A stretch of DNA of 64,000 nt, taken from assembly GCA_964590195.1 (NCBI GenBank), contig CAZPWJ010000005.1:1-64000 (forward strand). Reading direction: 5' to 3'. The stretch comes from GCA-2731375 sp964590195 (GTDB lineage Bacteria; Pseudomonadota; Alphaproteobacteria; GCA-2731375). The notes under the pieces were generated by a model, which saw only the letters and a list, made by a program, of their open reading frames with translations, did no database searches and was not told where the DNA came from. Shown here one piece after another: positions 15,549 to 24,321 of this stretch; the stretch's first letter is position 1, and the number at the start of each line of letters is the position of its first letter. A program made the translations under genes and the position numbers.

Positions 15549-17765
15549 TTACCAGAGTTTGCTCCTGACAATATGGAACAGCCGCTGGAACAGAAATTTG
15601 GTGCCGGATCTGCTCAGGACGGAAACCAGATTACTGTAGTCGTCCGTCCACAATATGGCCTTGGGGGTATCGTTCCGCCATGGCGTAATATGATTTTTCA
15701 CACGCTCGTCATTGAGAAACTGCTTGTTGCTGGTCACCAGAACCCACTGCGACGAGCGGTGGCTGAATCTATCCGCTTCCTTCTTTACGAGCACGGCGCT
15801 TTTGTTGAATTCCTTCGCCAGGTTTCGGACAACCGGCGATAAATCAAGGTGGGCGTTGGTAATATTGACCGCCAAAACGCCATTCTCTCCGACGTGACTG
15901 AAATACAGGGCGAATGCTTCCTTGGTTAGCAGATGCACGGGCGGTGCATCATTGCTGAATGCGTCCACGGCCAGGATATGAAATTGCCGGCTGCCCTCTT
16001 TGATCAATTCCCGTTCAAGCGAGATGCGGCCGTCGCCAAGCAGAATTGTCGTATCCGCGCGGCTATCCCGGAGAAAATAGAAATACTCCAAAGCCGTTTT
16101 CTTGACCGCCGGATTGATTTCGTAAAAGCGGATGACATCGCCCTTTTCTCCATATGCCGCGATCGTCCCCGCGCCAAGCCCGATCACGCCCAGGTTCAGT
16201 GGGCCCGCATAGTCAAGAAACCTCGCCGTTACGCCAAAGCCACTTTCCAGCCGAAAATACCCGGTTGGAACTTTCCGGTATTTCGGGTGCAAGATCTGAC
16301 TGCCATGTACCGTGGTGCCATCCGCCAGTTCACGCACCGTTTGGCCGGCCGGGTTCGTCGTGTCGCTGACGCCCAAAGTCCCGTAAAAATTCCTGCTTTG
16401 GCTGATGAAAATGCCTTGGATGATGCTGGCGTGAAGAAAGAAAAAGGAAATCAGGACAAGTCCGGCCAGCAGACAAAAAGCCGTCGTGTAAATTTGCTTT
16501 TTCACGATGCGCATCTTTTGCGCATCCAGGTCTTTCCTGTGTTTGCCTTTCTTTTTCCCAGTTTGGAATTGGGCCAGAATTTTTCCTGTATCCAGGCTGC
16601 CGCATAACCAGACCAGAAGGCCGGCGCCAAATACGCCGATATAATATTCCGCATAAGAGGTGAAAATGAGCGGCGCGGCAATGGCGACGAAAACGCCGCC
16701 AAGCGCGCCGCCGAGAGACATGGTCAGATAGAACGAGGTCAACCGTTTTACCGGCGGTTTCAATCGGACCAGTTCGCCGTGACAGACCATGCAGGCCGTA
16801 AACAGGATCACCGAATAGAGACTGATTTGAAAAATGGCGCCGGTCAGCTTGCCAAAGAAAAGCAGGAAAATGGCCGGCACCAGACTGACGCAATATGCCG
16901 TAACCCAAATGCGCCGGATATACCAGCGGCTATGGTCGAAACAAATTATGAACGAGATAAGATAGATACTGAGCGGCAAAATCCACAAAAATGGTATGGG
17001 CGCGATATCCAGCGTCATTTGATTTGTTGTCGCCAACAGCAAAATGACACCGCATGCCGAAAGGAGAAGCCATAAGAGGTAATTTATCGGCGTCGCCGGG
17101 GCGCCATCGTTGTCGGGAATATCCTGCTTTTGCGCCCGAGTATCCGTTCCATCCTCGCTTGGCAATGTAACGATCTTTTGCCTGCGAACCTGTATGCCGC
17201 ACCAGCCGGCACCCAAAACAAAGACCACGTAGCCGATAGACCAGATCGTCGTCTGTTCGTTCAGCCCGATATATGGTTCAACCAGAAAGGGGTAGGAAAT
17301 CAGTGCCAGCATTGAACCGATATTTGACAATGCATACAGGCGATAGGGGGAGGCCGTCTTGATCGTTGAACCCAGCCAATGCTGCAGCAACGGATTGGTC
17401 GATGCGACAAGCAGGAAAGGGGCGCCGATTGAAGCAAACAGAAGTATCAGGATCTCCCAGGCGGGATTTTGCGGATCGCTGGGCTTCCAGGCCTCGTCGG
17501 GCGCTATTGGCAAGGCGGCGAGGGATAATACGAGCAGAGCAATATGCACCAGCGGCTGGCTTGATAATTTTACGTGTTTTGACAGGAAATGCGCATATGC
17601 ATAGCCCGCCAAAAGGGAGACCTGAAAAAACAGCATACAGGTCGTCCAAACAGCCGAGCCGCCGCCGAACCAAGGCAGAATAAGTTTCGCGATAATGGGC
17701 TGAACCTGAAATAGCAGGAAAGAACTCAGGAAAATCGTAATGGCATACTCTGCTAACTTGTTCAT
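15549..17765 (-). CDS. Fused multi-pass membrane / spermidine synthase-like protein
   Basis: About 738 residues. The N-terminal half is a multi-helix membrane region starting MNKLAEYAITIFLSSFLLF, with further hydrophobic segments through roughly residue 450. The C-terminal part (about 480-738) is a polyamine-aminopropyltransferase-like Rossmann domain, recognisable in GVIGLGAGTIAAYGEKGD, YEINPAV and VDAFSNDAPPVHLLT. This fused architecture is widespread in bacteria and usually annotated fused MFS/spermidine synthase, but activity is largely unproven. The start was set at MNKL; a start seven codons earlier is also possible. Genes on both sides are on the same strand but well spaced. Its base composition is slightly lower in GC than its neighbours. 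Confidence 0.87.
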   Translation of the reverse strand: MNKLAEYAITIFLSSFLLFQVQPIIAKLILPWFGGGSAVWTTCMLFFQVSLLAGYAYAHFLSKHVKLSSQPLVHIALLVLSLAALPIAPDEAWKPSDPQNPAWEILILLFASIGAPFLLVASTNPLLQHWLGSTIKTASPYRLYALSNIGSMLALISYPFLVEPYIGLNEQTTIWSIGYVVFVLGAGWCGIQVRRQKIVTLPSEDGTDTRAQKQDIPDNDGAPATPINYLLWLLLSACGVILLLATTNQMTLDIAPIPFLWILPLSIYLISFIICFDHSRWYIRRIWVTAYCVSLVPAIFLLFFGKLTGAIFQISLYSVILFTACMVCHGELVRLKPPVKRLTSFYLTMSLGGALGGVFVAIAAPLIFTSYAEYYIGVFGAGLLVWLCGSLDTGKILAQFQTGKKKGKHRKDLDAQKMRIVKKQIYTTAFCLLAGLVLISFFFLHASIIQGIFISQSRNFYGTLGVSDTTNPAGQTVRELADGTTVHGSQILHPKYRKVPTGYFRLESGFGVTARFLDYAGPLNLGVIGLGAGTIAAYGEKGDVIRFYEINPAVKKTALEYFYFLRDSRADTTILLGDGRISLERELIKEGSRQFHILAVDAFSNDAPPVHLLTKEAFALYFSHVGENGVLAVNITNAHLDLSPVVRNLAKEFNKSAVLVKKEADRFSHRSSQWVLVTSNKQFLNDERVKNHITPWRNDTPKAILWTDDYSNLVSVLSRSGTKFLFQRLFHIVRSKLW

Positions 17766-18016
17766 ATGCCTGCCGACATTTTCCACCGGAGCCCTGGAAT
17801 TTTTCCTGTCCCTCCGAAACCGTCAGCCACGGCTTGGAAGCCAGACGATCCGCGCGTTGCACTGGCCGGAATAACCGACGCCAGCGTCAAGCCCGGTCGG
17901 CGACCTTGGAAAACGTCGCAAATCCGCGTCGAACCTAAAAGATGCTGATGGATTTATGTATCCGGGATAGTACTCAGATGCGCGTGTAGTTTCCCCGATA
18001 AGGACCGGCGGGCGGT

Positions 18017-18628
18017 CTAATGGCGATTGATGTCGTCAATCTTGCCAATTAGTTCCGTGACCGATTTCGCGCCCATTTTCGACAGGATGCTTGCCCGGTG
18101 ATTTTCAACCGTGCGTGGGCTGATGCCCAGATCCTGGGCCACGCCCTTGTTGCTTTGGCCCGTGATCATCAGATCGAAGACTTCGCGTTCCCGCGCCGTC
18201 AATGTCGCGACCTGTTGCCGCGTGATCGATATGGATTGCTGTGCCTGCCAGGAGCCCATATCGGTTTCGATGCATTTCTGCACACAGTCGAGAAATTCCT
18301 GGTCGTCCAGTGGTTTCTCGAAAACATCTGCGGCGCCCTGTTTCAGGGCGTCCACTGTTTTCCGCACGGTTCCGTAGGCGGTGATGATGACCACCGGTAT
18401 GGAATTGCCGCGCGCGCGAAGTGTCGACAATACATCAATGCCGCTCATGCCCGGAAGACGGAGATCGAGTATGGCGCAGCCCGGCGCATCGTGTTTGCAG
18501 ATCTCAAGAAAATCCACTGGGTGCGCGCTGGAAATGACATCAAGACCGACGGACTCCATAAGGTAATGCAGGGATTCTCTCGAGCCCTGGTCATCATCAA
18601 GCAGGTATACTTTCACTTCGTCATGCAT
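18017..18628 (-). CDS. FixJ/NarL-type response regulator
   Basis: A 203-residue two-component response regulator. The receiver domain (1-120) has the acidic pocket LLDDD (11-13), the phosphoacceptor Asp55 in CAILDLRLPG, and the conserved Lys in FEKPL near 105. The C-terminal LuxR-type helix-turn-helix (about 140-203) has LTAREREVFDLMITGQSNKG and ISPRTVENHRASI, as in FixJ and TodT-like regulators. Its start overlaps the end of the upstream kinase gene by eight bases, so the pair is co-translated and almost certainly cognate. The FixJ-like form hints at redox, oxygen or organic-substrate control, but targets are unknown. Confidence 0.95.
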   Translation of the reverse strand: MHDEVKVYLLDDDQGSRESLHYLMESVGLDVISSAHPVDFLEICKHDAPGCAILDLRLPGMSGIDVLSTLRARGNSIPVVIITAYGTVRKTVDALKQGAADVFEKPLDDQEFLDCVQKCIETDMGSWQAQQSISITRQQVATLTAREREVFDLMITGQSNKGVAQDLGISPRTVENHRASILSKMGAKSVTELIGKIDDINRH

Positions 18629-20696
18629 CGGCGGCCATTCCTTCGGTCAGCGGCAGGGTAAACTCAATTGTCGAGCCGGCCGGCGCACTTGCCGCCAACG
18701 ACAGGTCTCCCCCGTGTTTTTCGATGATGATCCGGCTTATCGCCAGCCCCATGCCCATTCCGTAGGGCTTTGTTGACCGAAACGGCTCAAACATGGTGTT
18801 CATGATGTCCTCCGACACGCCCTTTCCGGTATCGGCGAAACTGACATGGACGAAATCCGCTTCGTCCAGGTAAGTGCGAACAGAGATCTTGCGCCTGTCG
18901 GCACCTCCGTCCTCGATGGCCTCGATGCCGTTCTGGGCCAGGTTTATTATGGCCTGCTCGATTTCGATCGGGACCACCGCCGCGGGCAATGGTTGCTCAT
19001 GAAGATCCAGATCAAGCCCGACCTTCAGTTCCTTCAATCGCGGCTCTAGCAGGTTGGTTGCCTTGGTTACGAGAGAATTGACGTCTTCCAACGTTTCCTC
19101 CGTTTCCGCGCCCCGGATATAGTCTCTGATGTTCCGAAGAATCTTTGCCGCCCGGTCCGCTTCGTTACAGATCTGTCTGAACGTGTGCTGCAGGTCATCC
19201 GGGCTCAGCATCTCGGACTCGAGACGCCGCAAACTGCCGCGGCCAAAATTCATGATGGAACCAAGAGGTTGGTTGATTTGATGCGACAATGCCGCCGCCA
19301 TCACGGAAATCGTGCTGGTGCGCAAGACCTTCTCCAACTGCGAGAGGTGTTCGCGGGTTTGCATCTCGCTATCCCTGAGGGCCGCTTCCGCCCGTCTGCG
19401 AACATTGTTTTCCTCTTCGACCCGCTTTTCCTTGTCAATCAGCTGGTCGGCCATGGAATTGAAGGCCATGGTCAGGGTGCCTAGTTCGTCCCGCCTGCCA
19501 GTATCCTTTATCCTGGTGCTCGTGTTGCCGCTGGCCAGACGCTGAATGGCCTGGGTCGTGATGGCGAGAGGGCCCGCGATATTGCCGCCGATGAACCAGG
19601 CCGAAAGACCGCCGATGGTCAGGGCGATCACGGTGAAAACCCCAATCATCAAATAAGTCGCTTCAATGGTATTCAGATTGGCGGTTTGGCGAAGCGCCGC
19701 TAGTTCATGTTCTTCTTTCTCGAAGGCAGCCATTACATCGCGAAACTGATCGAAGTATCGCTTGCCACGCGCTTCCCCGATCAGGTCGGCCATGTCGTCC
19801 ATGGTCTTGCCATTGCCGATCTCGCGGCGCAGCTCGATGGCCGGTTCGGTAACACTTTCTTGCCAGGATTTAATAGTCTCCCGGATCTGCCGCAGCAGTT
19901 TTACCTGGCCGGGGTTGTCGCCGACCTTTGCCTCCAGTTTGCTGATTTCGGCTTGGAAATTAAGGGTTCCAGCGTCATACGGCTCAAGAAACTCTTCCTT
20001 GCCGGCCAATAGGTAGCCGCGCATGCCGGTCTCCATATCCACGGCGGCGCTCAACAATCGATTGGCCGCGGCCAGCACCTCGAGCGTGTGGTTGACCCAG
20101 TTAATTGTATGATCGGCATTTTCAAAATTCCTGCCGGCGGGTTGGCCTGCCCGGCGGCGGCGCATTTCCAACAGTTTATGTTCCTCATCAATGAAAATGG
20201 CAATCTGGCCGCGAAACCTGTCGAAGTAATGCTTGCCGCTTGCCTTGCCCACCAGCCGCGCCATGTCGTTCATGGATTTCGCATCGCCGATTTCGCGCCG
20301 TAGATTGATGGTGGGTTTGGTGACCTGTTGCTGCCACGTCTCGAGAATATTCCGAACCTCGTCCATCCGCCCGACCTGTTTCGGGTTGTCGCCAACCATC
20401 TTTCGCAGCGCCACGATCCCGGCAAAAGTTCTTTGTTCGCCTGCGTGATAAGGGGCAAGAAAGCCTTCCTTGCCGGCCAGCAGATAGCCGCGCATGCCGG
20501 TTTCCATGTCCACCGCTGAACGAATGATGCCCGCCGCCTTGCGCAGGACTTCATGGGTGTGATCGACCGCCCGGTAAGTTCCGACGATGGAATTGATGCT
20601 GTAGACCACGGCGCCGACCAGGGTGAGCATGAGAATGATCGATGGGAAAATCGCGAGATAAATTTTGCTTCTGGTCGTCAAATTCTGAAAGGACAT
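18621..20696 (-). CDS. Sensor histidine kinase with two tandem CHASE3 domains
   Basis: A 691-residue membrane kinase. A first membrane helix (about 13-33) is followed by two consecutive CHASE3-type periplasmic domains (about 40-180 and 200-340). Both carry the identical 17-residue string AVDMETGMRGYLLAGKE, at 61-77 and 218-234, so the second copy arose by internal duplication. A second helix (about 347-370), a HAMP domain and a coiled coil lead to a HisKA domain with phospho-acceptor His472 in LSHQINQPLGS, the variant seen in DctB/FixL-like kinases. The ATPase domain has N, G1 and G2 boxes (NLAQNGIEAIED; FADTGKGVS; GMGMGLAISR). It partners the FixJ-like regulator next to it. Confidence 0.95.
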   Translation of the reverse strand: MSFQNLTTRSKIYLAIFPSIILMLTLVGAVVYSINSIVGTYRAVDHTHEVLRKAAGIIRSAVDMETGMRGYLLAGKEGFLAPYHAGEQRTFAGIVALRKMVGDNPKQVGRMDEVRNILETWQQQVTKPTINLRREIGDAKSMNDMARLVGKASGKHYFDRFRGQIAIFIDEEHKLLEMRRRRAGQPAGRNFENADHTINWVNHTLEVLAAANRLLSAAVDMETGMRGYLLAGKEEFLEPYDAGTLNFQAEISKLEAKVGDNPGQVKLLRQIRETIKSWQESVTEPAIELRREIGNGKTMDDMADLIGEARGKRYFDQFRDVMAAFEKEEHELAALRQTANLNTIEATYLMIGVFTVIALTIGGLSAWFIGGNIAGPLAITTQAIQRLASGNTSTRIKDTGRRDELGTLTMAFNSMADQLIDKEKRVEEENNVRRRAEAALRDSEMQTREHLSQLEKVLRTSTISVMAAALSHQINQPLGSIMNFGRGSLRRLESEMLSPDDLQHTFRQICNEADRAAKILRNIRDYIRGAETEETLEDVNSLVTKATNLLEPRLKELKVGLDLDLHEQPLPAAVVPIEIEQAIINLAQNGIEAIEDGGADRRKISVRTYLDEADFVHVSFADTGKGVSEDIMNTMFEPFRSTKPYGMGMGLAISRIIIEKHGGDLSLAASAPAGSTIEFTLPLTEGMAADA
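19719..20517 (-). repeat. Internal duplication encoding tandem CHASE3 sensor domains
   Basis: Two imperfect copies of about 470 bases lie head to tail inside the kinase gene, one ending near 20,045 and the other near 20,517. Best preserved are stretches encoding METGMRGYLLAGKE and the REIG...MARL/MADL segments; the offset is 157 codons. Codon-level differences between the copies show the duplication is not brand new. Confidence 0.8.
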
Positions 20697-20896
20697 TTCT
20701 GGCCTGCCCGGCTTCCGTGGGGGACAATCTTATTGTTGCCGCACGCGGCGGCGCGAAGCTGCATGCAGCCCGCCGATACCGGGAATTGTAAAAGCCATCA
20801 TTAAAATGGCCTACGGATTTTTTGGCCTGGGGTGCCGGGGCTCCTGCATGCCAGCAAGACTCGCCGCGAAAAAGACCTGCTATCTTCCTAACACAT

Positions 20897-21172
20897 TCAT
20901 TCGCCGTTGGGCGACGTTCGGCGGATTGGCGTTGCCGGCGCGCAGGGGGCGGGCGAGATGGAGGCGCGATGCACGCCGATATCGCTCAGGGTATGGTCCG
21001 GCAAGGTGGCCAGCGAGGCCCTCCGGTTGCGCTGAAAGAGCCAATGGCAGGTGGACATGACCGTGTGGCATGCGGCATGGACGACGGTGTCGAGGATGAC
21101 ATGACGCCTCGCGGCCTTCATGGCGTACGGGGCGTTTGCCGGCATTGCTTGCATGGTCATCTGATAAGACAT
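20897..21172 (-). CDS. DUF1127 (YjiS-like) small protein
   Basis: A 91-residue protein whose middle carries the DUF1127 signature: a basic and aromatic helix followed by LATLPDHTLSDIGVHRASI (compare LxxLsDrtLkDIGlsRsdI). Small DUF1127 proteins in alphaproteobacteria are often stress or phosphate-responsive, and some bind RNA. The start is MSYQMTMQ because AAGGAG lies eight bases upstream. Here the domain is followed by an extra Pro/Ser/Arg-rich tail of about 20 residues. It is transcribed divergently from the TauD-like dioxygenase, and no other partner is visible. Confidence 0.8.
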   Translation of the reverse strand: MSYQMTMQAMPANAPYAMKAARRHVILDTVVHAACHTVMSTCHWLFQRNRRASLATLPDHTLSDIGVHRASISPAPCAPATPIRRTSPNGE

Positions 21173-21355
21173 TGTGCCGTCTCCTTTGTGCTGAACCATC
21201 GTTTCAATCCACTGTAACGAAGTACCCGGACCACTGTGATGGGTGGAATATGCCGGGTGACTGTTTCCACCGTATGTCGCGGACGGTAGTGAATTGTTTC
21301 AATTGCTTCAGGCGGGCTTGCGTTTGCATCGGCTCAATGGTCATACTGCGACATT

Positions 21356-21380
21356 CTGCCGCAGTTAATTGACGCGGCAG
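21356..21380 (+). promoter_or_regulatory. Leader hairpin upstream of the TauD-like gene
   Basis: CTGCCGC (21,356-21,362) and GCGGCAG (21,374-21,380) form a perfect 7-bp stem around an 11-base AT-rich loop. It ends 18 bases before the dioxygenase start codon and its GGGAG ribosome site. It might be an operator in the divergent intergenic region or a leader hairpin affecting translation. There is no experimental support and no T-run. Confidence 0.35.
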
Positions 21381-21398
21381 GTTTATTGGGAGCACTCA

Positions 21399-22304
21399 AT
21401 GGAACTGACCATCACCCCCATGCAGACCACCATGGGCGCTACCGTCACCGGCATCGACCTGGCCAATATGAACGAGGCGGAATGGCGCATGGTCGAGGAT
21501 GCGTTCCACGAACATGCGGTGTTGCTGTTTCCCGCACAGAACCTGACGGAAGAGGCTCAGATCGCCTTTGCTCTGCGTTTTGGCGAGATGGAGCTGCTGC
21601 GCGGCGACCCAGAGGCCAAGGCGGTCAATATCAGCAATCAAAAGCCGGACGGCAGTGTCCTGCAGGCGGGCGAGCATCGTTATAACGTCCTGCGCGGCAA
21701 TGAAGGCTGGCACACGGATAGCTCGTACATGCCGCTGGCCGCCAAGGCCTCGGTGCTGTCGGCCCAGGTGGTGCCCTCGAGCGGCGGAGAGACGGCGGTG
21801 GCCGATATGCGCGATGCCTACGAGGCCCTGGACCAGGGCATGAAGGACCGGATCGCGGATTTGTCCGCCTATCATTCGCTTTATCAAAGCCAGGCCAAGA
21901 TCGGCTATAAGGTCGAGACCGGGGCCGGCTACGGCTACCACACCAAGGGCGCACCCTTGCGGCCCCTGGTCTATACCCATCCGGTGACGGGGCGGAAGTC
22001 ACTGTTTATTGGCCGCCACGCCTATCGTATTCCCGGCATGGACGACGCCGATGCGAAAGAGCTGCTCGACGGCCTGCTGGAATTCGCCTGTCAGCCGCCG
22101 CGGACCTATTACCATGCCTGGAAGCCGGGCGATGTGATGATGTGGGACAACCGCTGTACCCTGCATGCGGCGCGGCCCTATGACTACAGCGAGCCGCGGG
22201 TGATGCGCCACACCCGTATCGCCGGCGATCCGGCGGTTGACCTGGCCGCCACGGCGATGGACGAGGCCGCCAGCGGCTTCGAGCCGAGCACCTCGAACCT
22301 GTAG
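21399..22304 (+). CDS. TauD/TfdA-family Fe(II)/2-oxoglutarate dioxygenase
   Basis: A 301-residue non-haem iron dioxygenase. The iron-binding facial triad is His105 and Asp107 in WHTDSSY plus the distal His256 in LHAARPYD. The arginines in EPRVMRHTR provide the 2-oxoglutarate carboxylate contact. Family members hydroxylate taurine, 2,4-D, sulfonates or other carboxylates, releasing succinate and CO2. The substrate here cannot be told. The start MELTITPMQ was chosen because GGGAG stands six bases before it. It is followed by a gamma-glutamyltransferase-like gene on the same strand, perhaps co-transcribed. Confidence 0.93.
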   Translation: MELTITPMQTTMGATVTGIDLANMNEAEWRMVEDAFHEHAVLLFPAQNLTEEAQIAFALRFGEMELLRGDPEAKAVNISNQKPDGSVLQAGEHRYNVLRGNEGWHTDSSYMPLAAKASVLSAQVVPSSGGETAVADMRDAYEALDQGMKDRIADLSAYHSLYQSQAKIGYKVETGAGYGYHTKGAPLRPLVYTHPVTGRKSLFIGRHAYRIPGMDDADAKELLDGLLEFACQPPRTYYHAWKPGDVMMWDNRCTLHAARPYDYSEPRVMRHTRIAGDPAVDLAATAMDEAASGFEPSTSNL

Positions 22305-22388
22305 GCTGATTTGCGGGCTTGCGCGGATGCCAGTCCATCATGAATAGTGCGTGATAGGTGAGTTCGTAGCGTGAAGGGCTAGTCTGTC

Positions 22389-23999
22389 ATGACACATGGA
22401 ATGGTTTCCGCACCCCAGCCGGAGGCGGTCGAGGCCGGCCTGGACATCCTCAAGGACGGCGGCAATGTGGTCGATGCCGCCATCGGCGCGGGTTTGGTGC
22501 AGACGGCGGTGGATCCGCAGAATTGCGGCATTGCCGGTTTTGGTTCCATGCATCTCTTTCTGGCCGACAAGGCGGTTCATACCTGCATCGATTTTCATGG
22601 CCGCGCGCCCCTGGCCACGCGCCCGGAGATGTGGGAGGACCTGATCGTCCGCGAATGCGACGACGGCTTCGGCTTCGTGCTGAAGGGCGAGGTTAACGAA
22701 ATCGGCTATCAGTCCATGACCACGCCGCTGACCATCAAGGCCTTCGACGAGGCGCTGTCCCGTTTCGGCACCCGCTCGTTGGCCGAAATGCTGGCGCCCG
22801 CCATCCTGTATTGCGAGGACGGTTTCGCCGTGCGCCCGGGCCTTCACAGATTATGGACCCGCGCGGCGGAGTCTGGGCGCATCGCGCGCAGCCGCGGTCT
22901 GACCGACGATCCCGCCACCGCGAAGATCTATACTAAGGCCGATGGTTCGATCCGCGGCGTGGGCGAGATTTTGCGCAACCCTGATATGGCGCGAACCTAT
23001 AGGCGCATTGCCGAGCATGGCGCGGAAGATTTTTATTCGGGCGAGATCGCCAGACAGATCGATGCGGACATGCGCGCCAATGGCGGCCTGATCACCCTGG
23101 AAGACCTAGCCGCCTGCGAAACGGAAACCGTCGATCCATTGTGGACCGATTACCGCGGCCACCGGGTGGCGACGAACCAACCGCCCGGCGGCGGCCTGAT
23201 GATCGTGCTGATGTTGAATATTCTGGAGAATTTTGATCTCGCCGCCATGGGCCACAACTCGGCCGACTATATCGCCACCGTGTCCGAGGCCATGAAGATC
23301 GCCACCGTGGACAAGGATACCCGCATGGGCGATCCGCGTTTTTTTGACATCCCCTTCGATGAACTGATGTCGAAGGATTACGCCAAGGCCATGGCCGAGC
23401 GCATCAAGCGGGGCGAGAAGACGTCCGTGCCCCGGATGAATTCGGGCGGCAACGAGAGTAAGGAGACCACCCATATCTGCGTCGCCGACAGGAGTGGCAA
23501 CTGTGTCACCATGACCCATTCCCTGGGGTCATCCTCGGGCACGGTCACCGACGGCCTGGGCTTCATGTACAACAATTGCATGATGGTATTCGACCCGCGC
23601 CCCGGCCATGCGGGCTCTTTGGCGCCGGGCAAGGCGCGCTTTTCCGCTCTCTCACCGACCATCGTCTTCAAGGGCGACAAGCCGTTTTTCCTGCTCGGCT
23701 CCCCCGGCGGCACGACCATCACCATGGGTAATCTGCAGGCGATCCTGAATGTGGTTGATTTCAATATGACGGCGCAGGAGGCGGTGATGGCGCCGCGCTT
23801 TACCGCCACGTCGGACACCATCGAAGTCACCAACCGCATCTTCCGTGCGACCGAGCGCGAATTGCAGGCGCGCGGTTATCCGACAAAGCGCCATGCCTTC
23901 AGCCACATGATCCCCATCGTGCAGGGCATCCGCATCGTCGATGGCAAGCTGGACGGCGGCTCTGACCCGGCGGGCGATGGCATGGCGGCACAGGTGTAA
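22389..23999 (+). CDS. Gamma-glutamyltransferase family Ntn-hydrolase
   Basis: A 536-residue member of the gamma-glutamyltranspeptidase family, made as one chain and self-cleaved. The expected nucleophile is the second Thr in KETTHICVADRSG, at the start of the small subunit. The glycine-rich oxyanion region HSLGSSSGTV and FLLGSPGG follow. The N-terminus MTHGMVSAPQPEAVEAGLDIL lacks a signal peptide, so a cytoplasmic location is likely, unlike classical periplasmic GGT. It may act on glutathione conjugates or, like cephalosporin acylase-type members, on other amides. A 20-base gap separates it from the following monooxygenase-fold gene. Confidence 0.9.
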   Translation: MTHGMVSAPQPEAVEAGLDILKDGGNVVDAAIGAGLVQTAVDPQNCGIAGFGSMHLFLADKAVHTCIDFHGRAPLATRPEMWEDLIVRECDDGFGFVLKGEVNEIGYQSMTTPLTIKAFDEALSRFGTRSLAEMLAPAILYCEDGFAVRPGLHRLWTRAAESGRIARSRGLTDDPATAKIYTKADGSIRGVGEILRNPDMARTYRRIAEHGAEDFYSGEIARQIDADMRANGGLITLEDLAACETETVDPLWTDYRGHRVATNQPPGGGLMIVLMLNILENFDLAAMGHNSADYIATVSEAMKIATVDKDTRMGDPRFFDIPFDELMSKDYAKAMAERIKRGEKTSVPRMNSGGNESKETTHICVADRSGNCVTMTHSLGSSSGTVTDGLGFMYNNCMMVFDPRPGHAGSLAPGKARFSALSPTIVFKGDKPFFLLGSPGGTTITMGNLQAILNVVDFNMTAQEAVMAPRFTATSDTIEVTNRIFRATERELQARGYPTKRHAFSHMIPIVQGIRIVDGKLDGGSDPAGDGMAAQV

Positions 24000-24019
24000 C
24001 GCGGTATGGAGCAACCTTA

Positions 24020-24307
24020 ATGGCTGATATCGCGATCATCATTGAATATGACGTGCGGCCGGGATGCTTGGAAGAGCAAGAAAAGCGCCTTCATGCCACG
24101 TCCGAACAGTGCCTTCAGGAAGACGGCTGCCTCCGTATGGAAGTATTCAGGCCCGCTGGTTTGGAGAACAAGCTGGTGTTGAGCGAATTATGGCGGGACG
24201 AGTCGGCGTTGGAAAAACACCGTAGCCAACCTGGTCACGCCGAGCAGCACCGGCGCGCGGATGAGCTTTGTATCGGCAAGCGGATCTTGCGCGGCACCAC
24301 AGCTTGA
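24020..24307 (+). CDS. Antibiotic biosynthesis monooxygenase (ABM) domain protein
   Basis: A 95-residue dimeric alpha/beta ferredoxin-like protein of the ABM/YgiN type: an N-terminal strand (IIIEYDVRPGCLEEQEKRL), a central segment (DGCLRMEVFRP) and LVLSELWRDESALEKHRSQP. Members act as cofactor-free quinol monooxygenases, haem degraders or have unknown roles. No specific catalytic residues can be named. It follows the GGT-like gene by 20 bases. A short inverted repeat (AGGGT/ACCCT, 24,307-24,323) spans its stop codon and that of the convergent nitronate monooxygenase gene. Confidence 0.82.
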   Translation: MADIAIIIEYDVRPGCLEEQEKRLHATSEQCLQEDGCLRMEVFRPAGLENKLVLSELWRDESALEKHRSQPGHAEQHRRADELCIGKRILRGTTA

Positions 24308-24321
24308 GGGTTAGGTTGACC

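Noticed and set aside
15600..17765. The membrane/spermidine-synthase gene as recently transferred because of lower GC
   Set aside because: Membrane helices bias codons to T-rich codons, and the gene family is widespread; no mobile element or boundary is seen.
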